From NCBI RefSeq assembly GCF_023516615.1, contig NZ_JAMGBF010000034.1:62001-126000 (forward strand): a stretch of DNA of 64,000 nt, written 5' to 3'. Of the stretch, positions 1 to 8,798 are shown in pieces (the first letter of the stretch is position 1; each line of letters starts with the position of its first letter). The position numbers and the translations under genes were made by a program. The stretch is from Streptomyces panaciradicis. GTDB lineage: Bacteria; Actinomycetota; Actinomycetes; Streptomycetales; Streptomycetaceae. The notes beneath the pieces were generated by a model. That model ran no database searches. It was not told the DNA's origin and saw nothing but the letters and a program-made list of their open reading frames with translations.

Positions 1-896
1 ATGTTGCCGCACTCGATGAACACCTTGGGAACCGTTGACAGATTGAGACCGCCGAGATCCTTACGCGTGACGAGGCCGGTGCCGTCGCCGATGTAGTTGG
101 AGGCGGGTTCTCCCGTCACGCGGACGAAGTTGCCCGCGACGCGCTCGCCCAGCGAGGCCGAGCGGGCGACGATCGGGCGGGTGTCGGCGGCGCCCGAGTG
201 CACGGCGCCCGGGAGGATGACGTGGAAGCCGCGGTTGCCGGCCGCGGAGCCGTCGGCGTGGATCGAGATCGCGGCGTCGGCATGGGCGTCGTTGCCGATC
301 CGGGCCCGGCCGTCGACGCAAGGCCCCCAGGACGGGGAGCCGTTGTCGTGGGTCAGCTTCACGGTCGCGCCCTGCCGCTCCAGCAGCGCCTTCAGCCGGT
401 GCGAGACGTCCAGGGTGAACTGGGCCTCCGTGTAACCCGCGTTGGTGGAGGTGCCCGTCGTGTCGCACTCCTTCCAGTTCGTGCCGATGTTCACCTTGCG
501 GTTGATCTCGGCGGTGTGCTGGAAGTTGCCCGGGTTGTGGCCCGGGTCGATGACGACGACCTTGCCCTTGAGGGGGCCGGAGGCGGCGGGCGCGGAGGTG
601 GTCGGATCGGCGAGCGTCGGCGTCGGACTCGGCGTGCCGGGCTGTTTGGCGTCGTCGCTCGTGGACGCGGAGGACGTGGGGGAGGCCGCGGCGCTGGACG
701 CCGCGCTGGTGGCCGCCCGTACCGTCGCCCCGTCCGACCCGCCTCCGCCGCCTGACCCGCCGACGGTGTCGTAGACGAGCCAGCCGAGCAGCGCGCCGGG
801 CACGAGCGCGGCGAGAGCGACGGTCAGGGGGCCGCGACGGGGGCGGCGGGGCTGCGGTGGATCGAAGTCCGGGCCTACGTACGACACGTCTGCCAC
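1..896 (-). CDS. N-acetylmuramoyl-L-alanine amidase (3' end beyond window)
   Basis: This is a cell-wall hydrolase that cleaves the amide bond between N-acetylmuramic acid and L-alanine. I chose the GTG start at 896, which gives VADVSYVGPDFDPP. A proline/arginine-rich N-terminus is followed by one membrane segment (LTVALAALVPGALLGWLVY, about residues 21-39) and a Ser/Ala/Thr-rich linker to about residue 100. The Amidase_3 fold then begins with KVVVIDPGHNPGN, whose His is the first zinc ligand. Later conserved parts are the SIHADGS strand with a second zinc-binding His and the FIECGN strand next to the catalytic Glu. The protein is therefore membrane-anchored with the enzyme outside the cell. 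About 298 codons are present and the C-terminus lies outside the window. Confidence 0.9.
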   Translation of the reverse strand, partial: MADVSYVGPDFDPPQPRRPRRGPLTVALAALVPGALLGWLVYDTVGGSGGGGGSDGATVRAATSAASSAAASPTSSASTSDDAKQPGTPSPTPTLADPTTSAPAASGPLKGKVVVIDPGHNPGNFQHTAEINRKVNIGTNWKECDTTGTSTNAGYTEAQFTLDVSHRLKALLERQGATVKLTHDNGSPSWGPCVDGRARIGNDAHADAAISIHADGSAAGNRGFHVILPGAVHSGAADTRPIVARSASLGERVAGNFVRVTGEPASNYIGDGTGLVTRKDLGGLNLSTVPKVFIECGN

Positions 897-1224
897 CCTA
901 GCGGGCCCCCATGGTGTCCACAGCGAGTGCGAAACGGTCGCTGCTCCCGCGCACGAGCACCTCCCACTTGTGGATCGCCGACAGCGGCCCAGACCAACGA
1001 TGTGTCCGACAGCGTCGATTTCGCAAGCGGCGACAACGCCTGCGGCGATGCCGCAGAGAAGGGATTCGACAAGGCTGTCGACGCGATCGCCGACGACCCG
1101 GTGTGCGCAACGCCCGCCACCGTGACCACGGGACCTTTCGCGAGGTCACAGCATGGATACGCAACCTCTTCGGCGTCGCGGGACAGCTCATGATGCTTTC
1201 TTGACACACGATCCTGGGGAGACC
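897..1224. other. Intergenic stretch, possible decayed coding remnant
   Basis: This gap of 328 bases separates the amidase start from a lipoprotein start. A plus-strand frame open from about 927 to 1193 has coding-like composition in its middle (TNDVSDSVDFASGDNAC and on), but it lacks a ribosome-binding site and matches no family I recognise. It may be a relic of a small secreted protein, or chance. The AGGGT/GTG context of the amidase promoter should lie at its left edge. I see no RNA gene or strong hairpin. Confidence 0.3.
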
Positions 1225-1653
1225 ATGCGCACCATCGCCGTAGCTGCCTCGATAGTCGCCGCAGCTCTTCTCGTCGGCTGCGGCAGCAGCGACACCGGTG
1301 ACGCCCGCTACGACGCTCGCCAGGCCTGTACCAGCATCGACGCAGGCCACGGCATCAGTCCGACCAGCGCCCCCACTCCTGCGGGAGACACGGACTGGTC
1401 AGGGCTGTCGGACGCGTTGAACCAGAGCGCCGACAGCGCGGCAGCGGCGGCGGCCAAGGACGGCCGGTGGAACCGGCTGGCCGACAGCCTCAACACCCTG
1501 CAGCGCCTGGCCGCCGGCCTTGCCCAGCAGCAGGGCAGCGTGGACTCCGCGTACGCTTCCTCGCCTGTGCTGTCTCCGGAGGACCAGCAGCTCGCCACCG
1601 ACACGTTGGCCATCGTCCAGTCGGAGTGCCGTAAGGCGTACGCAGCCGGTTAG
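1225..1653 (+). CDS. Small secreted lipoprotein, unknown function
   Basis: The product is 142 aa. It has a short positively charged start (MRTIAVAAS), a hydrophobic core and a lipobox LLVGC, so it should be exported and lipid-anchored at Cys 19 on the outer face of the membrane. The mature part is rich in Ala, Ser, Asp and Gln, is probably mostly helical (NQSADSAAAAAAKDGRW) and has two further Cys residues that may form a disulfide. The ATG at 1225 is preceded by GGGGAGA at 1216, which fixes the start. I do not recognise the family. It stands alone, between a gap and a gene on the other strand. Confidence 0.75.
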   Translation: MRTIAVAASIVAAALLVGCGSSDTGDARYDARQACTSIDAGHGISPTSAPTPAGDTDWSGLSDALNQSADSAAAAAAKDGRWNRLADSLNTLQRLAAGLAQQQGSVDSAYASSPVLSPEDQQLATDTLAIVQSECRKAYAAG

Positions 1654-1747
1654 ATGCTGGACGGCGCGGCAGGGCGTGTCAGACGCGATCGATCCTCGCG
1701 AGGGTGCGCGCTTAAGGTCCGTAGCCGGGCCGGGTCCGACGGCGCCC

Positions 1748-2398
1748 TCAGATCCCCGCTCCCGTTCGCCGCAGGACGCGCAGGGAGTCGGTCACCGAGA
1801 CCTCGGTGAACGCGCCGGACTCGAGGGCCCGGAGGTAGACGCGGTACGGGGCCTGGCCGGTGAACTCGTCCTTGGGGTCCGGGAAGACGTCGTGGATGAG
1901 GAGCAGTCCGCCCTCGGCGACGTGCGGGGCCCAGCCCTCGTAGTCGGCGGTGGCGTGCTCGTCGGTGTGACCGCCGTCGACGAAGACCAGGCCGAGCGGG
2001 GTGCCCCAGAACTTCGCGATCTGCGGGGAGCGCCCCACCAGGGCGACCACGTGCTCCTCCAGACCGGCCCGGTGCAGGGTGCGCCGGAACGTCGGCAGCG
2101 TGTCCATCAGGCCGATCTCCGGGTCGACCGTCTCCGGGTCGTGGTAGTCCCAGCCGGGCTGCTGCTCCTCGCTGCCGCGGTGGTGGTCGACGGTCAGGGC
2201 CGTCACCCCGGCCTGCCGGGCGGCGTCGGCGAGCAGGACGGTGGAACGGCCGCAGTAGGTGCCGACCTCCAGCAGCGGCAGACCGAGCGCGCCCGCCTCG
2301 ACCGCGGCCGCGTACAGCGCCAGCCCCTCGTCGACGGGCATGAACCCCTTCGCCGCCTCGAAAGCGGCCAGGATCTCCGGCTTGGGCGCCGCGGCCAT
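1748..2398 (-). CDS. Class I SAM-dependent methyltransferase
   Basis: The product is 216 aa and resembles the Methyltransf_24 group of small Rossmann-fold methyltransferases. The SAM-binding first strand and loop are LLEVGTYCGRST (about residues 42-53). ALTVDHHRG follows at the end of strand 2, LVFVDGGHTDEH looks like the metal/SAM acidic motif region, and GGLLLIHDVF is strand 5 to 6. The C-terminal VSVTDSLRVLRRTG closes the fold. The substrate cannot be deduced. The ATG at 2398 is preceded on its own strand by a purine-rich GGGAGGAACCCC-like sequence. The gene is monocistronic as far as can be seen. Confidence 0.85.
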   Translation of the reverse strand: MAAAPKPEILAAFEAAKGFMPVDEGLALYAAAVEAGALGLPLLEVGTYCGRSTVLLADAARQAGVTALTVDHHRGSEEQQPGWDYHDPETVDPEIGLMDTLPTFRRTLHRAGLEEHVVALVGRSPQIAKFWGTPLGLVFVDGGHTDEHATADYEGWAPHVAEGGLLLIHDVFPDPKDEFTGQAPYRVYLRALESGAFTEVSVTDSLRVLRRTGAGI

Positions 2399-2480
2399 GG
2401 GGTTCCTCCCGGTCGTACGACATCAACGGCTCCCCATGCTGCCGCACCCCCGGCCACAACTTCGACCGAGGGTGCGTACA

Positions 2481-2552
2481 GCGCCCCGAAAGGGGCGCGG
2501 GGCTGTATCTATATGCGGCTCCGCCGCGTGGGCGCGACAAGCCACGACGGCG
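2481..2552. repeat. Dispersed Streptomyces-type intergenic repeat
   Basis: The block starts with the short inverted repeat GCGCCCCGAAAGGGGCGC and runs through CTGTATCTATATGCGGCTC and the CCGCGTGGGCGCGAC segment. From memory this unit recurs with small changes in many Streptomyces intergenic regions. It lies between the methyltransferase start and the TnpB element. I cannot count copies elsewhere in the genome from this window. Confidence 0.5.
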
Positions 2553-2676
2553 GGTGGGTCGCCCTACGGCCGTTACCACGCGCTCTGCCCTTGATCGCAG
2601 ACGACGTGGCCGCCGGTGCGTCCATCGGGATTCGGATTCCAGCGCGGTGGCGCACACCGAAAGCTAGATTTATCGC

Positions 2677-3999
2677 GTGGCAACGGAACGTGCACAGGAG
2701 AAGCGGCAGTTGGGGCACCGCGCCCGGCTGGCACTTACCCCTGCACAGATCCGGCTCATCGACGCGCAGGCGCACGCCGCCCGTACGACGTGAAATCTCC
2801 TGCACGACTGGTGGACGATGTTGCCGAAGGGTAAGCGCACCTTTGCCGCGGCGGACGCCGCGATCCGCCAGGCCCGAAAAGACATCGACTGGCTCGCGAC
2901 CCTTCCCGCCCAGGCTGCCCAGGCGGTGCTGAAGATCTACTTGCAGGCGTGGAAGAACTGCTGGGAGGGTCGTGCCGAAGCACCGAACTTCAAGGCTCGT
3001 TGCCGCACTGTGATGAGCGTGGACGTCCCGCAGGTCCGCGACCTTCGGATCGCACGCGTGCACCGCCGCTGGGGCATGGTCAGCATCCCGAAGGTTGGCC
3101 GTGTCCGTTTTCGCTGGACCAAAGATCTCCCCATCGGCAGGGCCGCCGGCACCGACAACAAGATCACCGGCGCCCGACTGGTCAAGGACGCGCTCGGCTG
3201 GCACATCGCCTTTCGTGTCCAGGTCCTCGCCACCGTCCCCGAGCCTCACTCCGGTCCCGAGGTCGGCATCGACGCCGGAGTCAACATCCCCCTGGCCCTG
3301 TCGGACGGCCACCATCAGGACCACGGTCGCCCCGTCCGCCTCCCCGACGGCACCGCTGACCGGGACAAGTGGCTCAACTCAGATGAAAAGGCCAAACTGC
3401 TCCGCCTGGAACAGCGGGCCGCGCACCGCAAGAGCTTCCGCCAGTCGGGCAGGACAACCTCCAACCGACTGAGGCGGACCTACGATCAGATCGCAAGCCT
3501 CCGCACGACAGCCAAGCGCAGGGCGAGTGACTGGCAGCACCGGACCACCACCCACCTTGCCCGCACCTACGGCGTGATCGTGGTGGAAAGACTCCACATC
3601 CCGAACATGGTCAAGAGTGCCAGAGGCACCACCGAGAACCCGGGGAAGAACGTCGCCCAGAAATCCGGCCTAAACCGCTCCATCAGTCAGGAGGCGTGGG
3701 GACGCACCGTGACGATGCTGACGTACAAGGCCGACCGCCATGGCGGCGTTCTATACAAGGTTCCCGCCCCCGGTACCTCCCGGCGCTGCTCCATGTGCGG
3801 CTTCACCACACCGGGCAACCGCGAGTCCCAGGCCGTGTTCGTATGCAAGAACGAAGACTGCGGATGGTCCGATAACGCTGACCACAACGCCGCACGGAAC
3901 GTCTTGCACCTGTACCGGATGGGCCACGCGCTCGTCCCGGCTGCCGGGAGGGCAGTCGTCAGGCGTCCCTGCGACGTCAAGCCCGCCACCGCAAGGTAG
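2677..3999 (+). pseudogene. tnpB: TnpB (IS200/IS605-type RNA-guided nuclease) with in-frame TGA
   Basis: TnpB proteins are RNA-guided DNA nucleases of IS200/IS605 elements. The reading frame begins at GTG 2677 (VATERAQEKRQ) and runs 38 codons to a TGA at 2791. It then continues in the same frame as NLLHDWWTMLPKGKRTF to 3999. The family normally has Trp at the stop position, so this is one TGG-to-TGA change. The RuvC catalytic set is intact: Asp in VGIDAGVN, Glu in IVVERLHI, Asp in WSDNADHNAA. The zinc finger pairs CSMCGF with CKNEDCG are also present. Re-initiation at ATG 2818 would give a 393-aa protein without its first 47 residues, part of the nucleic-acid-binding WED lobe. There is no TnpA transposase gene beside it. 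Confidence 0.85.
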
Positions 4000-4037
4000 G
4001 AGGGAATCTCCCGGCCTCCGCCGGGAGAGCACTTCAA
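3880..4037 (+). ncRNA. Putative TnpB guide RNA (reRNA/omegaRNA) and element right end
   Basis: TnpB guide RNAs overlap the 3' end of tnpB and stop at the right end of the element, and the flanking DNA acts as guide. Here an 8-bp stem, CTCCCGGC/GCCGGGAG with a 4-base loop, lies at 4008-4027 just after the tnpB stop. It is followed by GAGCACTTCAA, which ends at 4037. A TTCAA end is typical for such elements. The 5' boundary at 3880 is only a guess from the size of known examples. The guide segment would start at 4038, inside the neighbouring MFS gene. Confidence 0.45.
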
Positions 4038-5767
4038 GCGCTCACACTCTCCCCGGGCAGCGCGAGATCCACATCCACTGCCCGCTCCTCACCGGAGTGC
4101 GTCGCGGCAGAGGCCAACGGTCCATGGCCGGAGGCCCTCGCGGCGAGCACGTACGCCCCTTCCGTAGGCACCGCCAGCACATACGTCCCGTCCGGCTCCG
4201 ACAGCGTCGCCCCCGCCTGCCGCCCCCGCCGGTCGATCAGCGTGACCTTGGCGCGGGCCACCGGCGCGCCCTCGGCGTCCAGGACGCGCCCGCGGAACCC
4301 GCGCAGCACCTGCTCGGCGCGCTCCAGCGCGGCCTCCTCCTCGCTGCTGGCCCGCAGCCGCGGCGCCCGGTCGGGCTTCGGCAGGAACAGGGCCATCAGC
4401 AGGCCGATCGCCACCGCGCCGGTCGCGATGAGGAAGGACACCCGGAAGCCGTGCATGGTGGGGATCGCGACCCCGCCGACGTTCTGCGCGGTGTTGGCCA
4501 GCACCATGCCGATGACGGCGCTGGAGACGGACGTGCCGATGGAGCGCATCAGCGTGTTGAGGCCGTTCGCGGCGCCCGTCTCGGAGGCCGGGACGGCGCC
4601 CACGATCAGCGCGGGCAGGGACGAGTACGCGAGGCCGATGCCCGCGCCGAGGACGACCGAGATGACCAGGCTCTGCCAGGCCGCGCTCATCAGGCCGAGG
4701 CCCGCGCCGTAGCCGACGGCGATGATCAGCATGCCGAGGATCAGGGTGGTCTTGGGGCCGTACTTGGCGGAAAGACGGGCGTACACCGGCGCGGTGACCA
4801 TCATCGTCAGGCCCAGCGGGGCGACGAGCAGGCCCGCGACGACCATCGACTGACCGAGGCCGTAGCCGGTCGCCTTCGGGAGCTGGAGCAGCTGGGGAAG
4901 GACGAGCGAGACGACGTAGAAGCTGACACCGACCATGATCGACGCCAGGTTGGTGAAGAGGACCGCCGGGCGGGCGGTGGTGCGCAGGTCGACCAGCGGG
5001 GCCTTGGAGCGCAGCTCGTAGACGCCCCACAGGACCAGGACGGCGGCCGCGGCGCCGAACATGCCGAGCGTGGTGCCGGAGGTCCAGCCCCAGTCGCTGC
5101 CCTTGGTGATGGGCAGCAGGAAGAGGACCAGGCCGGCGGAGAGGCCGATCGCGCCCAGGACGTCGAAGGAGCCCTCGGCGCGCATCGGGGACTCCGGTAC
5201 GACGAGGAGGGTGAGCGCGATGGAGAGGACACCGAGGCCGGCGGCGCCGTAGAAGAGGGCGTGCCAGTCGGCGTGCTGGGCGACGAGGGCCGCGAGCGGC
5301 AGCGCGAGCCCGCCGCCGACGCCGATCGAGGAGCTCATCAGGGCCATCGCGGAGCCGAGCTTCTCGCGGGGCAGCATGTCCCGCATCAGGCCGATGCCGA
5401 GCGGGATGGCGCCCATCGCGAAGCCCTGGAGCGTACGGCCGGCGATCATCGGGAGCAGGGTGCTGGTGAGGGCGCTGACCAGGGCGCCGACCACCATCAC
5501 GGCGAGGCTGAGGATCAGCATCCGCCGCTTGCCGTAGAGGTCGCCGAGGCGGCCCATGATCGGCGTGGCGACGGCGCCCGAGAGCAGTGTCGAGGTCAGG
5601 ACCCAGGTGGCGTTGCTGGGCGCTGTGCCCAGCAGTTGCGGCAGGTCCTTGATGACCGGGACGAGCAGGGTCTGCATCACCGCGACAACGATGCCCGCGA
5701 AGGCGAGGACCGGGACCACGGTCCCGCTCGCTCTCCGGGCGGGCTGGTCGTTCGTCGTGTGCGTCAT
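4034..5767 (-). CDS. MFS drug-type exporter with C-terminal regulatory-like beta domain
   Basis: The product is 577 aa and is a proton-driven efflux transporter of the 14-helix DHA2 type in the cytoplasmic membrane. The loop motif GRLGDLYGKRRM after helix 2 and the GRTLQGFAMGAIPLG helix-5 region are typical. The last 80 or so residues after LFLPKPDR are soluble and contain a carboxypeptidase-regulatory-like beta sandwich (FRGRVLDAEGAPVARAKVTL, then SEPDGTYVLAVP), unusual for this family. I chose ATG 5767 (MTHTTND), preceded by GGGAGGC, over an upstream in-frame start at 5821. The stop codon lies inside the last bases of the adjacent TnpB element. The gene is divergent from the thiolase gene and shares its short promoter region. 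The substrate is unknown. Confidence 0.88.
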   Translation of the reverse strand: MTHTTNDQPARRASGTVVPVLAFAGIVVAVMQTLLVPVIKDLPQLLGTAPSNATWVLTSTLLSGAVATPIMGRLGDLYGKRRMLILSLAVMVVGALVSALTSTLLPMIAGRTLQGFAMGAIPLGIGLMRDMLPREKLGSAMALMSSSIGVGGGLALPLAALVAQHADWHALFYGAAGLGVLSIALTLLVVPESPMRAEGSFDVLGAIGLSAGLVLFLLPITKGSDWGWTSGTTLGMFGAAAAVLVLWGVYELRSKAPLVDLRTTARPAVLFTNLASIMVGVSFYVVSLVLPQLLQLPKATGYGLGQSMVVAGLLVAPLGLTMMVTAPVYARLSAKYGPKTTLILGMLIIAVGYGAGLGLMSAAWQSLVISVVLGAGIGLAYSSLPALIVGAVPASETGAANGLNTLMRSIGTSVSSAVIGMVLANTAQNVGGVAIPTMHGFRVSFLIATGAVAIGLLMALFLPKPDRAPRLRASSEEEAALERAEQVLRGFRGRVLDAEGAPVARAKVTLIDRRGRQAGATLSEPDGTYVLAVPTEGAYVLAARASGHGPLASAATHSGEERAVDVDLALPGESVSA

Positions 5768-5901
5768 TGCGTGAGGCCTCCCGTTGGATAAGTGCTGGGT
5801 AAACCTCGTATGCACAGGCAACTATTCCGTGGCGTCGGGCCTCCCGCTGATCCTTGACCCGGTCATGAAGATCTGACCGGCCATCAGGTCTGGTCATGGA
5901 A

Positions 5902-5915
5902 TGGAACGTGTTCTA
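5902..5915. promoter_or_regulatory. KstR-like operator
   Basis: The sequence TGGAACGTGTTCTA fits the pattern TnnAACnnGTTnnA known for KstR, the TetR-family repressor of cholesterol catabolism genes in mycobacteria and relatives. It sits 12 bases before the thiolase ATG, in the divergent promoter region. An almost identical site precedes the MaoC operon. That these sites are bound by a KstR-type repressor is inferred, as no regulator gene of that kind is in the window. Confidence 0.6.
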
Positions 5916-5927
5916 GTCTCGCGCGTC

Positions 5928-7115
5928 ATGAGGGCATACGTGGCCGGGGTCGGGATGACCGAGTTCGAGAAGCCCGAGACCCGGTACTGGCAGTACTGGG
6001 ACATGGTCCGGGAGGCGGGGAGTGCGGCGCTCGCGGATGCCGGAGTGACCTACGAGGACGTGGAACAGGTTCCCGTCGGCTACTGCTTCCAGCCGTCCAC
6101 CGCCGGCCAGCGCGCCGTCTATGAGCTGGGTCTCACCGGCGTCCCGGTCTACAACGTCAACAACAACTGCGCGACCGGATCGACCGCGCTGATGCTGGCG
6201 CGGCAGCTCGTGGAGGGCGGGGCCGCCGACTGCGTCCTGGCACTGGGCTTCGAGAAGATGAAGAAGGGCGCGCTGGGAGGAGGGGCCGACGGGGGCGACT
6301 TCTCGACCTCCCCGGTCGCCCGGCACTACGGGATCATGGCCGCCCGGCACGGCTTCGAGGCGACCCCGCCCACCGCCCAGATCTTCGGTGACGCGGCCCG
6401 CGAGCACATGGAGCGGTACGGCACCACCGAGGCGCAGCTGGCCGCCGTCGCCGCCAAGAACCACCGGCACTCCGCGCACAACCCGTACACGCAGTTCCAG
6501 GACGTGTACGAGGTGGCCGACATCCTCGCGGCCCGTACGGTCCACCGGCCGCTGACCAAGCTCCAGTGCTCGCCGACGTCCGACGGGGCCGCGGCCGCGG
6601 TGGTGGTGTCGGAACGGTTCGCCGACGCGCGCGGCCTCACCGGTCTCGTCGAGATCGTCGCCCAGGCCATGACCACCGACACCGAGGAGTCCTTCGCGTC
6701 CGGCTCCTGTATCGACGTCGTCGGGCAGCCCATGTCCCGGGAGGCCGCCCGGCAGGTCTACGAGCGGGCCGGACTCGGCATCGAGGACGTGGACGTCGTC
6801 GAGCTGCACGACTGCTTCTCCGTCAACGAGTTGTTGACCTACGAGGCGCTCGGGATGTGCGGGGAGGGCGAGTCGGGCAAGCTCGTCGAATCCGGGGCGA
6901 CCACGTACGGCGGGCGCTGGGTGGTGAACCCGTCCGGCGGGCTCATCTCCAAGGGGCATCCGCTGGGGGCCACGGGCATCGCCCAGGCCGCCGAGCTGGT
7001 CTGGCAGCTGCGGGGTACGGCGGGGGAGCGACAGGTCCCCGGGGCGCGGGTCGGTCTCGCGCACAACATCGGGCTGGGCGGGGCGGCGGTGGTGACGCTG
7101 CTCCGGGCGGCGTAA
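5928..7115 (+). CDS. Thiolase / lipid-transfer protein (SCPx-type thiolase domain)
   Basis: The product is 395 aa and belongs to the thiolase superfamily branch often annotated as lipid-transfer protein or acetyl-CoA acetyltransferase. These enzymes act at the cleavage step of beta-oxidation or sterol side-chain breakdown. The nucleophilic Cys is in VNNNCATGSTAL (about residue 83). The His of ISKGHPLGATG and the C-terminal loop HNIGLGGAAVV are in place, but the family's second Cys motif is replaced, as usual in this branch. I chose ATG 5928 (MRAYVAGVGMTEFEKP) rather than 5901 because that upstream start overlaps the operator. The KstR-like site just upstream implies de-repression by an acyl-CoA ligand. 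Confidence 0.88.
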   Translation: MRAYVAGVGMTEFEKPETRYWQYWDMVREAGSAALADAGVTYEDVEQVPVGYCFQPSTAGQRAVYELGLTGVPVYNVNNNCATGSTALMLARQLVEGGAADCVLALGFEKMKKGALGGGADGGDFSTSPVARHYGIMAARHGFEATPPTAQIFGDAAREHMERYGTTEAQLAAVAAKNHRHSAHNPYTQFQDVYEVADILAARTVHRPLTKLQCSPTSDGAAAAVVVSERFADARGLTGLVEIVAQAMTTDTEESFASGSCIDVVGQPMSREAARQVYERAGLGIEDVDVVELHDCFSVNELLTYEALGMCGEGESGKLVESGATTYGGRWVVNPSGGLISKGHPLGATGIAQAAELVWQLRGTAGERQVPGARVGLAHNIGLGGAAVVTLLRAA

Positions 7116-7229
7116 CGCGGCAAGCCGCTCTTCCGCCCCTTTCGGGCGCTCCGTGGGTGGCCTAGGTCCGGCGACCGAAGATTTCGTGGGGCGAAATGCC
7201 GATGCAAGGGGCGCTGAGGGGTTGAGAGC

Positions 7230-8702
7230 ATGACAGGCATGCTGGAAACCGCTGACGTCACCCGGACCTCCCGTCGCACCGCACCCCCCACATGGCTGGT
7301 CGTGGCCCTCGCCTGCGCGGGCCAGTTCCTGGTCGTGCTGGACGTGTCGGTCGTCAATGTGGCGTTGCCGTCGATGCGGGCCGACCTGGGGCTGAGCGCG
7401 CAGGGGCTGCAGTGGGTGGTCAACGCCTACGCCATCGCCTTCGCCGGGTTCATGCTGCTCGGCGGGCGGGCCGGCGACCTGTACGGGCGCAAGCGGATGT
7501 TCCTGGTCGGGCTCGGCCTGTTCACGCTGGCGTCGCTGGGCGGCGGGCTGGCGCAGGAGGGCGGGCAACTCCTGGTCGCACGCGCCGTGCAGGGGCTGGG
7601 CGCGGCGGTGCTGGCGCCCTCCACGCTGACCATCCTGACCTCGGCGGTCCCCGAGGGCGCGGCGCGGATGCGGGCCATCGCCACCTGGAGCGCGGTGGGC
7701 GCGGGCGGCGGGGCCGCGGGCGGTCTGGTCGGCGGAGCGCTGGTGGACGGGCTGTCCTGGCGGTGGGTGCTGCTGATCAACGTGCCCGTCGGCGCGGTGG
7801 TGCTGGCCGGCTCCACGAGGTGGCTGGCGGAGAGCCGCAACGGCGGCGGGCGGCGGCTGGACCTGCCGGGCGCCGTCCTGGTGACGGCCGGGCTCGCCAC
7901 CCTCGCGTACGGCATCTCGCAGACCGAGGCCGAGGGCTGGACGTCGCCCGCGACCCTGCTGCCGCTGGCCGCCGGACTCACGCTGATCGCCGGGTTCCTG
8001 GCCGTCGAGGCGCGTACGACGGTCCCGCTGATGCCGCTCGGGCTGTTCCGGGTGCGGGCGGTGTCGTCGGCGAACGCGGCGATGTTCCTGAACGGCTCCG
8101 CGATGTTCTGCATGTGGTTCTTCATGACCCTGTACGCACAGAATGTGCTGGGCTACACCCCGCTGGAGGCGGGGCTGGCACTGGTGCCGAGCTCCCTGGC
8201 GATCATCCTCGGCTCCAAGCTCGCGCCCCGCTTCCTGCCCGCGCTGGGGGCGCGCCGGCTGGCCGCGCTGGGGACGCTGATCGCGGCGGCCGGCTATGTG
8301 TGGCAGTCGGCGATGACGTCCGAGGGGGCGTATCTCACGGAGATCATGCTGCCCGGCATCCTGATGATGCTGGGCGCCGGGCTCACGGCGACCCCGCTGG
8401 CAGCGCTCGCCACGTCCGGGGCCGCGCCCGGGGAGGCCGGCCTGGTGTCGGGGTTGATCAACACCTCGCGCACGATGGGCGGTTCGCTCGGGCTCGCCGT
8501 GATGTCGACGATCGCCGCTGCGCGCACGGGCGACCGCGGGACACCGGCGGCACTGACCGAGGGATACGCGCTGGTCTTCCGGACGGGGGCCGGGGTGCTG
8601 CTCGCCGGGGTGGTGCTGATGCTGGTGTGGCTGCCGCGGCAGAAGGCGGCGGGGCGGGGAGAGGGCATGGGGATGCCGCGTCCTGACTCCGCCGCCGAGT
8701 GA
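7230..8702 (+). CDS. MFS transporter, DHA2/EmrB-QacA family
   Basis: The product is 490 aa with about 14 predicted membrane helices, a cytoplasmic-membrane drug/proton antiporter. Family marks are LVVLDVSVVNVALPSM in helix 1, GGRAGDLYGRKRMF after helix 2, the AVQGLGAAVLAPSTLTIL helix-5 motif and GGAAGGLVGGALVD further on. A charged tail (RQKAAGRGEGMG) ends the protein. The ATG at 7230 follows GAGAGC and a second in-frame ATG lies three codons on. The stop codon is inside a short tandem repeat. It follows the thiolase gene with a gap of 114 bases and is probably transcribed on its own. The substrate cannot be told from sequence. Confidence 0.88.
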   Translation: MTGMLETADVTRTSRRTAPPTWLVVALACAGQFLVVLDVSVVNVALPSMRADLGLSAQGLQWVVNAYAIAFAGFMLLGGRAGDLYGRKRMFLVGLGLFTLASLGGGLAQEGGQLLVARAVQGLGAAVLAPSTLTILTSAVPEGAARMRAIATWSAVGAGGGAAGGLVGGALVDGLSWRWVLLINVPVGAVVLAGSTRWLAESRNGGGRRLDLPGAVLVTAGLATLAYGISQTEAEGWTSPATLLPLAAGLTLIAGFLAVEARTTVPLMPLGLFRVRAVSSANAAMFLNGSAMFCMWFFMTLYAQNVLGYTPLEAGLALVPSSLAIILGSKLAPRFLPALGARRLAALGTLIAAAGYVWQSAMTSEGAYLTEIMLPGILMMLGAGLTATPLAALATSGAAPGEAGLVSGLINTSRTMGGSLGLAVMSTIAAARTGDRGTPAALTEGYALVFRTGAGVLLAGVVLMLVWLPRQKAAGRGEGMGMPRPDSAAE

Positions 8703-8744
8703 TTCCGCCGCGGAGTGATTTCGCCGCGGAGTGATTTCGCCGAT
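8697..8744. repeat. Three tandem 16-bp units over an MFS stop codon
   Basis: Units beginning GAGTGATT and ending CGCCGCG lie at 8697, 8713 and 8729, with a degenerate fourth copy just upstream. The first unit contains the TGA stop of the transporter gene. Each unit holds the near-palindrome TCCGCCGCGGA. This looks like slippage or unequal crossing-over in a GC-rich stretch. Confidence 0.75.
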
Positions 8745-8798
8745 CGAGGCAACGGTCCGGGCCGCTCGTGGACTCCTTCTGACATCTAGGAGGTGCCC

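Noticed and set aside
198..755. Plus-strand frame over the amidase gene
   Set aside because: The minus strand gives a textbook amidase. This frame is low-complexity.
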